Positions 1 through 10,617 of a stretch of DNA of 64,000 nt are shown here, piece after piece. The position numbers and the translations under genes were made by a program. The stretch lies in NCBI GenBank assembly GCA_035771175.1, contig CM069607.1:6507501-6571500 (forward strand), read 5' to 3'. A model generated the notes under the pieces. It ran no database searches. It was not told where the DNA came from and saw only the letters and a list, made by a program, of their open reading frames with translations. Source of the stretch: Paratinospora sagittata. Lineage: Eukaryota > Streptophyta > Magnoliopsida > Ranunculales > Menispermaceae. The stretch's first letter is position 1. Every line of letters starts with the position of its first letter.

Positions 1-2336
1 AAATAAAACACTGTTCATTTGCGGGCACGGTTCGGAACAGCACCGTGAACAGTAAAAAAATAATAAAAAGGTTAAATGAGTTGCTGAATGAAAAAAAGAC
101 AGAGAGAAAACGAACGAAAAGGAAATAAAGGGCAGAGAGAAGAACGAGAAGAAGAAAAAGGGGAAACGCGGGATTCGCGCGAAATTTGGACCTGCGGTAA
201 GTGATTTCCACTTTATTTCTTCGTAAAATTGATATCTAAGCTAGATGTAACGATTCTAGCGGAGTAATTTTTACTGTAGGAGCCGTTTTACGGCGTTTTC
301 ACCAATTGGGGTTTTGACCCAATGTGAAGGAAAATCCGCTAGAAAGGTAGAAAAACACTCCATAAACTGTAAGGACCCCGAATATGTGGTTAGAATGTAT
401 GGCTGTTCATTTATGTGTTCATTTGGAACTTGTATGGCTGTTGGAAGTTAGAATGTATATTGGGGATCTTTTGAATCATACCCGATGAAACGCCAGTTTA
501 AGGCTATAGAATGGTAGAATGCACTGTTGTGAGTGCATCGATGCTAATTTTATGATTTTTGGAGACTGTTTGACAATTTTAGTACAATTTACATCTTTTG
601 AATGAATAGTGACGACGTGAACAATGATATGAATAGTACTATGAACAGTGATGTGAATAGTACTATGAAAGTGACGACGAAAGAAGGAAAGAAGAAGAAC
701 GGAAGGGAGAACGCGGAATTCACGCGAAATCGGGACTTGTGGTAAGCGATTTCTACTCTATTTCTTCGTGAAATTGATCTCTAAGCTAGATGTAACAATT
801 CTAGCTGAGTAATTTTTGTTGTGGGAGCCGTTTTACGGCGTTTTCAAAAATTGGAGTTTTGACCCAACGTGAATGAAAATCCGCTAGAAAGGTAGAAAAA
901 CGCTCCCTGGACTGTCGGGACCCCGAATATGTGGTTAGATTCCATTTCATGATTTTTGGAGATTGTTTGACAATTTTAATACAATTTACATCTTTCGGGA
1001 TGAATAGTGAATAATGAATAGTGAAGTGATAATGAATAGTGAATAGTAAATAGTAATGTAAATAGTAAAGTAAATACTAAATTGTGAATAGTACTATGAA
1101 TATTGAATAGTAAATAGTACTGTGAACAGTGATGTAAACAGTGATTTAAAATCATAGATTCGTAGAGAACTGAACTCCAGACGTTTCGATACTAAGATTG
1201 TGATTTTTGGATATGATTTGATATTTTTTAGTAGCTACCGATATAATAAATGATGATTCTCATGATAATCTATGGTTAATTTCAGTGTTTAAATTGAGAG
1301 CTTAAGGGCATGGATAAACGCTCTTGGGGAAGCAATGACGTTTATTGTTGCTCGATTTTAGAGGTTGGCTTAGAAACCCCGTGTAACCACTGTGAGTATA
1401 GTTTTCTTAATTTGGTTCTTGTATGGCATTGTACACATATAAAATGTTTGATTGTATGCACGTTATATTTATATATAATGCATTGAGTTTTATGGAGCAT
1501 GCAAACTGATTTTAGCAATTGGAGTTTGTAATGATGTCATTTCGTTAGGAATTAGACCCGGATGAGGTTTTGCGAGTCCTCGTTGTCAGTAGGTCTATCT
1601 TAACAAGGGTTGCAATCCTTGAAATAACTGTGAATTGGGTAATGAGAGGCTGTGGCTACCATGTAACGGCCATACAAGGGTTAGACCCGCTCTCTTTCCT
1701 TGCGGAGGAGGGAGATTGTGCATTGTGTTATTGAAAACTCATGCAAATTATGACGTTGACATGTATAATATATTTCGTTGAATGATGCATGTGTTGAATA
1801 AGTGTTTGAAATGATTTTAAATGTCATATTTCTCTAAATGTATATAATTGCCATCTCAAGAACTATATTCACTGAGCTGTTGTTTGCTCACCCCATTACG
1901 TCCAATATTTCAAGTATTGAGTCGAAGGGAAAAGGAAAAATCCGTGAGTGATAATCACGTGAGCCTTCGTCTAGTATGTGTATGTATGCTTGGAGGAAAT
2001 AGATTATATTTTTGTTATTTTGATATGTATAATTATCACACATTATATATATGTAATATCACCTAGATGGGTTGTGTGGTAATATTATATGATGAAATGA
2101 GATGATCATAGATATTTATCTGGTGAGAATTTAATTTGTGGAATGAATGGAATGATTATAGAGATCTATATTGGATTTGATTTGTTGTATATTAAAAAAA
2201 AATTGCTGTAACTTTTGAGAATTATTGTGAGACTACGTGAAGGCTGACAGTGTATTGTATACTGTATATGGGTATGTACAGTGTATAGTATACTGTGCCG
2301 GTCATGACGTCAGCCTACGTCAGGGGCGTCGTGACA
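1..2336 (+). mobile_element. 5' LTR (partial) of Ty3/gypsy element 1
   Basis: This is the left LTR of the gypsy element whose coding part follows; its own 5' end lies outside the window. It ends in GTCGTGACA at 2336 and is followed after four bases by a tRNA-Met type primer binding site. It aligns with the right LTR (7213-9349), sharing the purine-rich leader, the GTAAG splice-donor-like site, the block around the TGAGC/GCTCA hairpin near 1873-1890 and the CATGACGTCAGCC end. It is longer than the right LTR over the matching part because of an internal duplication and expanded AATAGTG-type short repeats (about 1005-1145). That difference suggests divergence after insertion or template switching during reverse transcription. 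Confidence 0.9.
140..1140 (+). repeat. Tandem duplication inside the 5' LTR (about 545 bp)
   Basis: A leader segment occurs twice in direct orientation. AACGCGGGATTCGCGCG (about 165) matches AACGCGGAATTCACGCG (about 710), and the AGCCGTTTTACGGCG block at 281 recurs at 826, an offset of 545 bp. The right LTR at 7213-9349 has only one copy. Each copy carries its own GTAAG splice-donor-like site (197 and 742). Confidence 0.85.
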
Positions 2337-2340
2337 ATAT

Positions 2341-2354
2341 TGGTATCAGAGCCA
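2341..2354 (+). other. Primer binding site of gypsy element 1
   Basis: TGGTATCAGAGCCA lies four bases after the 5' LTR end. It is complementary to the 3' end of initiator tRNA-Met, the usual primer for plant Ty3/gypsy and Copia minus-strand synthesis. Confidence 0.93.
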
Positions 2355-2489
2355 CGTTTAGGAGTAAAAACCTAAAAGATTAAAAGCTTTAGTATCTTAT
2401 GTTTGTTTTATGGGTTTATGTACGAGTAAATCACGTATCTATAAAGATTTAGTAATCGGATTGTCTGACTTATATGCTCCTTTATCTCT

Positions 2490-3782
2490 GTGAATGGCAG
2501 ATTGAAAGGGAAGTATCAGGCAATCATGGATCCACATGAAGAAAGGTTAACGAAACAGAGACAAAATGCTGAGATGATGCGTATGATGACACGTCTTCAG
2601 GATAATTTACAAGGGCCTCCAGCACCTGTAGTACCTGAGGTTGGCGCCAGTAGTGCGGGTGCATCTGCAGAGCGACCTGTGCCAGTGCAGGAGACAGTAG
2701 AGACTCATGATGATATAGATGAGACTCGCAGATACGAAGATGTGATGAAAACATTTAAGAGACGTGAACCGCCTATATTTGATGACAGTCTAGAGTTAGA
2801 GGTTGCTGAGGATTGGCTTCTGAGAATAGAAGTTATATTTGAGGACATGCATGCACTGGATAGGGACAAGATTAGACTTGCTCGATTTAAATTTTCGAGT
2901 AAGGTGGAGAGATGGTGGCAGACAATAGGCCGAGCTCAGGGACCCATAAATACCTGGGATAAGTTTAAAGAAGTATTCTACAAGACTTACTATTCCCCGT
3001 CCGAGGTTGATAAAAGGCATAAGCAATTTATAGAATTGAAGCAAGGGAACATGTCTGTGAGAGAATATGAATATGAGTTCAATAGGCTAGCCTTGTTTGC
3101 CTCTGAGATGGTTCAAACAGATCTGATGCGAATGAAGAGGCTCAGGGAAGGATTTAATGACCTAATCAATAAAGGTTTAGCTCTTGCTGGTGTTCAGACC
3201 TATGATCAGGCAGTGCGACAGGCACTGGATTATAAGACAGTGGAGATGACAGATAGGCCAGCACGGGGAACGCCCACATCACAATCAGGTATAGAGCAGC
3301 AGGTACCCTATTAGGGTCCGAGAAAGTAGAGATGGGACAGAAAATGGTGGGGTAAACATAAAAAGGCAAAGATAGTTGAGAGGCCTACTGCTATGGAGAT
3401 TCCAGTTACTCCTTCAGCAGCAACGCTACCACCACCGGCAGGCAGAATATCACAGTCTGTTACGAGGCCACCGACACAGGGATCGTCTGTTCGGGCACCG
3501 TGGCCGCATAGGGGAACAGGCAGTCAGAGTGGTTGGCGTTCCATGTCAGGCACTGCGTCGCAGACAACTTCATCTGCATATCGCCCTCTTTTCACATGTT
3601 ATCGATGTGGGAACAAGGGACATAAAGCGTACCAGTGTCCTTTTCAGCCAGCCCCGCGGACTCCAACAAATCCATCTGCTACTGTTACTATTCCCACGCC
3701 TGTCAGAGAGCAAGCCAGGGCTGTTACAGAGCCAGATCCAGAGGCGAACAAGAACTTGGTGGAAGGTATGCTTTCTATTTGA
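2490..3782 (+). pseudogene. gag: Gypsy element 1 gag (broken)
   Basis: Encodes the capsid/nucleocapsid polyprotein. The first open stretch (2490-3314, 274 residues) has a hydrophilic Gln/Arg/Met-rich head and then a retrotransposon gag domain (about residues 90-240) with WWQTIGRAQGPINTW and FYKTYYSP motifs. The same frame runs on to 3782 after TAG stops at 3312 and 3327. Downstream it holds a CCHC zinc knuckle, CYRCGNKGHKAYQC, at about 3598-3640. The ATG at 2490 is preferred because it is the first in frame after the primer site. A TGA at 3780 separates gag from protease. Both in-frame TAGs look like decay rather than programmed readthrough, since more lesions follow in pol. Confidence 0.9.
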
Positions 3783-3788
3783 GACACT

Positions 3789-4088
3789 ATGATATATTTG
3801 TTAATTGATGTTGGATCCACCTTGTCATTTATTGCTGGCCACATGGTAGATAGGTTGCATTTAACTCCTGTTAGGATTAGCACACCGTTGGTTCTGAGTA
3901 CTGCAGCAAGAGACCGAATCTACCCAAATATGTTGTGTGAAAAGTGTGTGGTCAAATATGCGGATCATGAAATGATTGTGAATCTTAGGGTTTTAGAATT
4001 CCTGGAATTCGATGCTATACTGGGTATGGATTGGTTGGTTGCCTATCATGCCCATGTGGACTGCTTTGATAAGAAAGTAGTCTTTTAA
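3789..4088 (+). pseudogene. pol: Gypsy element 1 aspartic protease (broken)
   Basis: This is the pepsin-like retroviral-type protease that would process Gag-Pol. The active-site loop reads LLIDVGSTLSF; the usual motif is D-S/T-G, so the residue after the catalytic Asp is Val. The second conserved block, FDAILGMDWL, lies near residues 83-92. It is in frame with gag (after a TGA at 3780) and ends at a TAA at 4086-4088, beyond which the same frame continues toward reverse transcriptase. The domain is complete in length but would not be made as part of a polyprotein without suppression of both stops. Confidence 0.88.
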
Positions 4089-4154
4089 ATACCAAGACAA
4101 CCCGCATTTATTTATAGTGTCAAGACGTCTTTAAACTCTCCCACTCGAGGCAGG

Positions 4155-4931
4155 ATGGCCACTAATGCAGAGATAGGGATGTTGGCTAGTATAAAGCCAG
4201 TAAATGAAAAGGACTTAGGCGTTCAGATAGCAGATATTCCTATAGTATGTGAGTACCCAGATGTTTTTCCAGAGGATTTACCAGGATTACCACCAGTACG
4301 GGAAATTGATTTTATTATTGAGCTGATACCTGCTACAAAGCCTATTTCAATTCCACCCTATCGAATGGCGCCAAAGGAGTTACAGGAACTCAAGGTGCAA
4401 TTAGAGGAGTTGATGGCAAAAGGGTTTATTACCCCGAGTATGTCACCATGGGGCGCGCCTGTCCTGTTTGTGAAGAAGAAGGATGACAGCTTGAGGTTAT
4501 GCATTGATTATAGACAGCTGAACAGGGCGACAATGAAAAATAAGTATCCTTTACCCCGTATCGATGATTTATTCGATCAGTTGAATGGTGCTAAATTTTT
4601 CTCTAAAATTGATTTAAGATCTGGATACCATCAGCTAAGAATACGGGAAAAGGATGTACCAAAGACTGCGTTTAGAACACGGTATGGTCACTATAAGTTT
4701 CTTGTTATGCCCTTTGGACTGACCAATGCCCCAGCCATGTTTATGGATTTGATGCAAAGGGTCTTCAGACCATATCTGGATCAGTTCATTATTGTGTTTA
4801 TTGATGATATACTCATTTATTCCAAAACTCAGGAGGATCATGAGCAACACCTCCGCATCACTTTGCAAACACTGAGAGAGCATCGGTTGTATGCTAAATT
4901 CAGTAAATGCGAGTTTTGGATACATGAGTGA
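4155..4931 (+). pseudogene. pol: Gypsy element 1 reverse transcriptase
   Basis: Reverse transcriptase of the Ty3/gypsy type, which copies element RNA into DNA. The linker [14 protein letters not shown] is followed by the fingers/palm motifs: [58 protein letters not shown] and the catalytic [10 protein letters not shown] near residues 214-223. All key aspartates are present. The frame is lost at about 4925-4930, where one base seems to be missing just after KCEFWIHE; the thumb continues in another frame from 4928. The domain order and motifs fit the chromodomain-bearing Tekay/Del-like group, as do the C-terminal chromodomain and the long LTRs. Confidence 0.93.
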
Positions 4932-5965
4932 GATTTCTAGGTCATATGGTTAGTGCAGAAGGTATTTCTGTTCATTCTGCTAAGGTCGAGGCAATCATAA
5001 ATTGGTCAAGACCAACCACAGTGACTGAAATCCGTAGTTTTCTGGGTCTCGCTGGTTATTACCGAAGATTTGTGGAAGGTTTTTCCCGATTGGCTTCCCC
5101 ACTCACAAGGCTGACTCAGAAAAATGTGTCATTTGTGTGGACTTCTGCATGTGAGGATGTTTTCACTGAGTTGAAGAAGAAACTAACTACTACTCCAGTT
5201 TTAGTACTCCCAGAACCTGGAAAGGAGTTAGTGATTTACACAGATGCATCACATGTAGGTTTGGGATGTGTATTGATGCAAGAGGGTAGAGTGATTGCTT
5301 ATGCATCCAGACAGCTGAAGATACATGAGAAGAACTACCCTGTGCATGATTTAGAACTAGCAGCTGTTGTATTTGCATTGAAAATGTGGAGACATTACCT
5401 CTATGGGGAAACGTTCACACTGTACTCAGACCATAAAAGTTTGAAATACTTGTTTGACCAGAAAGAGTTGAATATGAGACAACGTAGATGGTTGGAATTC
5501 CTAAAAGATTATGATTTCACGTTAGAATATCATCCTGAAAAGGCCAACGTCGTAGCTGATGCATTGAGTCGAAAACGGGTTGAGACCCAGGTGGTAGCTT
5601 GTCAGATGGCCCAGGAGTGGCGACTTTTAGAAAGAGCGACTATGATGAGTGTTCTCTCCATGGCTCCACACATTGACATTTGTGCTCAGATGCATATACA
5701 GGTGACAGATTTGTCTATTCAAAAAATTAAGGATATGCAGTAGCATGATCCTGATCTTGGTATGTATGGGTCTTGGGCAGATAGTGCAGACAGGGCTGAT
5801 TGGCAGAGAGGTCCAGATGGTGTCCTGCGTTATCAGGGGAGATTATGGGTACCTGTAGATAAGGCATTGAGGGCTGAGATATTAGAGAAAGCACACAGAT
5901 CTCAGTATACCATCCACCCAGGATCTACAAAAATGTTTCATGATATGAAGAGAACAGTATGGTGA
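4928..5965 (+). pseudogene. pol: Gypsy element 1 RT thumb, RNase H and integrase zinc domain
   Basis: Continues pol in the frame entered by the lesion near 4928. It contains the RT connection ([13 protein letters not shown]) and then RNase H with [15 protein letters not shown], the YASRQL and [17 protein letters not shown] blocks, and [11 protein letters not shown]. It ends with the linker [15 protein letters not shown] at 5741-5743 interrupts it. The integrase HHCC zinc-binding module begins in the same frame (HRSQYTIHPGSTKM, about 5896-5937). A TGA at 5963-5965 falls where the alignable family has Trp. The CEVCQQ half of the zinc finger follows near 6006. The RNase H catalytic acidic residues are visible, but no continuous product is possible. 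Confidence 0.9.
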
Positions 5966-6869
5966 CATAGGATGAAGAAAGATATAGCTGAGTATGTGCG
6001 GAATTGTGAGGTGTGTCAGCAAGTGAAAGCTGAACATCAGAGACCAGGAGGTCAGATGCAACCATTATATTCCAGAATGGAAATGGGAGCATATCACGAT
6101 GGACTTTATCACAGGACTGCCCAAATCCTAGGGTAGATTTGACGTCATCTGGGTAATAGTTGATAGATTGACTAAATCTGCACACTTTCTTCCAATGACC
6201 ACCAAAGACTCGATTGATAGACTGAGCATATTGTATGTGCGGGAGATTGTCAGGTTGCATGGTATACCTGTTTCTATTGTGTCGGATAGAGATCCGCGGT
6301 TCACATCGAGCTTTTGGCAGGCCATGCAGGCCCGATTTGGTACTCATCTCCGCATTAGTACAGCATATCATCCTCAGACTGATGGCCAGACTGAGAGGGT
6401 GATTCAGATGCTGGAAGACATGCTCAGATCGTGTATTTTAGAGTTTGGTGGGACTTGGAGTGAAAGTTTACCATTGTGTGAATTTGCTTATAACAACAGC
6501 TATCAGGCCAGTATTGGTATGGCACCTTATGAAGCGTTGTATGGTAGGCCATGCAGATCTCCGACTTGCTGGTATGAGGTTGGAGAATCACAGTTGGTTG
6601 GACCGAAAGTTGTTATTGATCACACTGAGCAGGTTAAACAGATCAGACAGATACTGAAAGCTGCCCAAGACCGACAGAAGAGTTATTTTGATAACCGCCA
6701 CAGACCTTTAGAGTTTGCAGTAGATGACCTCGTGTTGCTTAAAGTCTCGCCACGGAAAGGTCAGATGCGGTTTGGGGTGAAAGGAAAATTATCTCCTCGC
6801 TTTATTGGACCGTTTAAAATCACAGAGAGGATTGGTCTATTAGCATACCAGATTGCTTTGCCTCCTTAG
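5966..6869 (+). pseudogene. pol: Gypsy element 1 integrase core and GPY/F region
   Basis: DDE integrase, which joins element DNA to the chromosome. A frame change near 6060 and a stop near 6130 break the N-terminal part, after which 6168-6869 is open. The visible motifs are DRLTKSAHF, the second catalytic Asp in VSDRDPRFTS, and the catalytic Glu region HPQTDGQTERVIQMLED. The C-terminal GPY/F-type motif is RFIGPFKITERIG. A TAG at 6867-6869 interrupts just before the chromodomain. The first catalytic Asp lies upstream in a different frame (HITMDFITGLP, about 6090-6120), so the three acidic residues are split between frames. Confidence 0.9.
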
Positions 6870-6887
6870 TTAGTCGGTGTTCATGAT

Positions 6888-7154
6888 GTGTTTCATATTT
6901 CTCTGTTGAGAAAATATCATACAGACCCGACGAAGTATCCACCCTCGACACATCTTTTAGATGTAACACAGTTACAAGTTGGGGAGGATGCTACATATGA
7001 AGAGAAGCCCATTCATATTCTTGATAGGAAGGTTCAACAATTGCGAAATAAAGCAATTCCTTTGGTCAGAGTCAAATGGCATGATAATGAGGAGCAGACT
7101 TGGGAACGTGAGGACTGGATGAGGGAGATATTTCCTGAGCTCTTTACCACGTGA
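6888..7154 (+). pseudogene. pol: Gypsy element 1 chromodomain-like integrase tail
   Basis: This is the C-terminal tail of integrase, in frame with the upstream core after one TAG. It begins MFHISLLRKYHTDP and ends with the chromodomain-like stretch IPLVRVKWHDNEEQTWERED followed by FPELF and a stop at 7152. In chromodomain-bearing gypsy elements this module steers integration to chromatin, which is known for the family and not tested here. The domain places the element among the Tekay/Del-like lineages rather than Tat or Athila. Confidence 0.85.
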
Positions 7155-7195
7155 GGTACATTTCTCCTTATCTCTTATATTTCGAGGACGAAATT

Positions 7196-7212
7196 TCTTA
7201 AGTTGGGGAGAT
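7196..7212 (+). other. Polypurine tract of gypsy element 1
   Basis: TTAAGTTGGGGAGAT lies immediately before the right LTR. It is the plus-strand primer position. The same motif precedes the LTR of gypsy element 2 at 54959. Confidence 0.85.
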
Positions 7213-9349
7213 TGTAACACCCCGTAATTTTAATTAAATACATACGTTGAAGTACGCGTATATCGAGATGTATAATACACATATTTTATACGTATAAGCT
7301 AAAGATACGCGTGATAATACATGTATTTGATACGTATGAGCTAAATATACCCGTGTATGAAAATACATACTGGATTTAAGGGGTATTAGTAAATAAATAA
7401 AATTATTAAATATGTGGATTAGAGTATGATTTAATGACTTAATACATAGTATGATGTAATACATGTGTGTATATGAATACATGTGAAATAAGTGAATTGA
7501 GTTGATGATAAATGGTTTAATGAATTAAAGTGATTAATTTATGGGGTGAGTTGGTTAATTATTGAGCATGAGGGGTATTGGATCATTTTGATATAAAATA
7601 TCTACTCTCTCCTTTCTCATCTCAATCTCTCATACGTTAACATAAAAAACAAAAAAAAGAATAGAAAACGTGTAAAAATAAAAGAAGAGAGATGAAAGGA
7701 GTTGCAAATGAAAGAGAGGAAAGAGGAACGAACAGACGAAAGAAGGAAATAAGAAGAACGGAAGGGAGAACGCGGAATTCACGCGAAATCGGGACTTGTG
7801 GTAAGCGATTTCTACTCTATTTCTTCGTGAAATTGATCTCTAAGCTAGATGTAACAATTCTAGCGGAGTAATTTTTGTTGTGGGAGCCGTTTTACGGCGT
7901 TTTCAAAAATTGGGGTTTTGACCCAACGTGAATGAGAATTCGCTAGAAAGGTAGAAAAACGCTCCCTAAACTGTTGGGACCCCGAATATGTGGTTAGCTT
8001 CCATTTATGTGTTCATTTGGAACTTGTATGGCTGTTGGAAGTTAGAATGTATATTGGGGATCTTTTGAATCATACCCGATGAAACGCCAGTTTAAGGCTA
8101 TAGAATGGTAGAATGCACTGTTGTGAGTGCATCGATGCTAATTTTATGATTTTTGGAGACCGTTTGACAATTTTAGTACAATTTACATCTTTTGAATGAA
8201 TAGTGATGACGTGAACACTGATATGAATAGTAGTATAAACAGTGATGTAAATAGTACTATGAAAGTGACTACGTGAACAGTGATATGGATATGATTTTGA
8301 TACTAAGATCGTGATTTTTTGATATGATTTGATATTTTTAGTAACTAAAGATATGATAAATGGTGATTCTCATGATAGTCTATGGTTCATTTCAGTGTTT
8401 AAATTGAGAGTTGTGCATGGATAAATGCTCTTGAGGAAGCAATTATGAGGACGTTTATTGTTGCTCGATTTGACGTAGAAACCTCGTGTAACCACTGTGA
8501 GTATAGTTTTCTTGATTTGGTTCTTGTATGACATTGTACACATATAAACTGTTTGATTGTATGCATGTTTATGTAATGCATTGAGTTTTAGTGATCATGC
8601 AAACTGATTTTAGAAATTGGAGCTTATAATAATGTCATTTCGTTAGGAATTAGACCCAGATGAGGTTTTGCGAGTCCTCATTGTCAGTAGGTCTGTCCTA
8701 ACAAGGGTTGCGATCCTTGAAATGACTGTGAATTGGGTAATGAGAGGGAGATGGTAACATATTTATGAATGAGCATCAACTATATATTGTGTGCACATAT
8801 ATTATTTTGATGAATGGTGCATATGTGCTTTTGAAATGTTTTAAATCGATTTGATATGTCATGTTTCCTAAAATGCATGCGATGGTCATGTCAAGAACTA
8901 TATTCACTGAGCTCTTGTTTGCTCACCTCATTTCCTCCAATATTTCAGGTATTGAGTCGAAGGGAAAAGGAAAAATCCGTGAGTGATAATCACGTGAGCC
9001 TTCGTTTGGTATGTGTATGTATGCTTGGAGGAAATAGATTATATTTTTGTTATATTGATATGTATACTTATCACACATTATATATATATATATATATATG
9101 TATTATCATCTAGATGGGATGTGTGGGCATATATATAGCTTAAGATATTGGATGATGAAATGAAAATTTGATGTGTGAATGACTGGAATGATTATAGATA
9201 TCTATATTGGATTTGATTTGTGGTATATTGGGAATTTTTGTGAATGTTCGTTGAGGCTGACAGTGTATTGTATACTGTATATGGGTATGTACAGTGTATA
9301 ATATATTGTGTCGGTCATGACGTCAGCCGACGTCAGGGGCGTCGTGACA
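7213..9349 (+). mobile_element. 3' LTR of Ty3/gypsy element 1
   Basis: A 2137-bp LTR starting TGTAACACCCCGTAAT directly after the polypurine tract and ending GTCGTGACA. Internal landmarks are a purine-rich leader (about 7620-7790), a GTAAGC donor-like site at 7801, a TGAGC/GCTCA hairpin (8908-8925) and TTTCAG|GT (acceptor-like, AG at 8947-8948). A TA microsatellite lies near 9081-9099, and a TGACGTCA palindrome is at 9318-9325. The base pairs after it are CCATG; the matching left target copy is outside the window. Short frames within it are not credible genes. Confidence 0.93.
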
Positions 9350-9561
9350 CCATGACATCTATATTTAATTGTTTATAATTAATTTATACTATTATTACTT
9401 ATCACGTATTACATTATACACTACCATATTATAATTACTTAGGAAAAATTATAAACAAATTAATTATATTTTATAAGATAACAATTGTCAAATTAAACAA
9501 AAAAAAAAATCTTAATGAATATTATATATTCACGTGCAACACACACATGTCTATTAGTGTT

Positions 9562-9564
<3 letters not shown>

Positions 9565-9595
<31 letters not shown>

Positions 9596-9650
9596 TGTAT
9601 GTATGTATGTATGTATGTATGTATGTATGTATATATGTATGTGTGTATGT
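9565..9650. repeat. (TATG)n microsatellite
   Basis: About 16 uninterrupted TATG units, followed by TATA/TGTG variants. Confidence 0.95.
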
Positions 9651-10050
9651 ATATATATAATAAAATTAAGTATTAGGCCTTTGGGCTGGGCCTTTAGACC
9701 AAGCCTTCGGGCTGAGTTGGATCTTGATATATAAACTCAGACGCGCCCAATAAATTTTGAGATCAGGCCGGGTCGGCCCCAAGTCAAATTGCCACCTCTC
9801 TATATATATATATTTATTTATTTTCTTTTTTTTTTCTTAATTATATATACTCTTAATAACTGAAGCAATGAAACTATACTTTATACATATATACCCTCAT
9901 ACATAGTATATATATATATATATACTTATATATATGTGGGTGTGGGTGTATATATGAATATATACTGTATATACTTTTAATTATATAACAATCTTGATTG
10001 TCATTATGTTTTTTTTTTTTAATTTTACTTTATAAACTCTTACTTATATA

Positions 10051-10060
10051 TATACAATAT

Positions 10061-10122
<62 letters not shown>
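10051..10122. repeat. Compound (TA)n(TG)n microsatellite
   Basis: A TA run passes into 21 TG units at 10081-10122. Confidence 0.95.
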
Positions 10123-10125
<3 letters not shown>

Positions 10126-10617
10126 ATTTATGAATGTATGCAAGTGTTCATATATTATAATTATTTAACACTCTTGAATTTTGGTCATGTCCTTTTTATA
10201 TATATATATATATACTTTTAATTACATACATACATGTATATATATATATATATCATATTTATTTCGGGCCTTCGAGCCTAGCCTTTGGGCTGAGTTCACG
10301 AGTCGGGCCGGGTCTAGCTATATAATCTCAGATTCACCTAATAAGTTTTGAGACAGGGCCAAGCCGGCCCATATCATAATCAGGCTCGGGTTTGAATCGG
10401 GTCATTTTGATTAAGTCGAGCTGAACCCATGGGCCCGGATCAAATTGCTACCCCTAAGGCCAACTACGTCTAACCAACTTACAAGCACAGTAGAAGAGTG
10501 TGTTTTTGTGGACCGCGAATACATACTCTGTGCGGGAGCCACACCACCTGGCTCTCGCGCAGGATATAAGATTTTTATATTCTTTCGGCTAGTTTTTAAA
10601 TAAAAAATAAATAAATA

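Larger units (their letters stand above)
9350..10617. other. AT-rich spacer with degenerate GC-richer repeat copies
   Basis: No gene is seen. Two related segments in the same orientation, at about 9660-9800 and 10258-10470, share GGGCTGAGTT, GGGCCGGGTC, AATCTCAGA-like and AATAA-TTTTGAGA blocks. They end in CAAATTGCCACC and CAAATTGCTACCCCTAA, an ending typical of decayed hAT-type non-autonomous elements (inference). The rest is TA/TG simple sequence. A GC-rich hairpin (TGTGCGGGAGCCA / TGGCTCTCGCGCA) sits at about 10530-10563, next to the Tat-like LTR. Confidence 0.5.

Noticed and set aside
3312..3329. Programmed readthrough of TAG codons between gag and pol
   Set aside because: Two TAGs lie within gag, not at a gag-pol border, and the remaining pol has unrelated stops and frameshifts.
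3376..3792. 138-residue Arg/Leu-rich reading frame
   Set aside because: It is an off-frame reading of the gypsy gag zinc-knuckle region.
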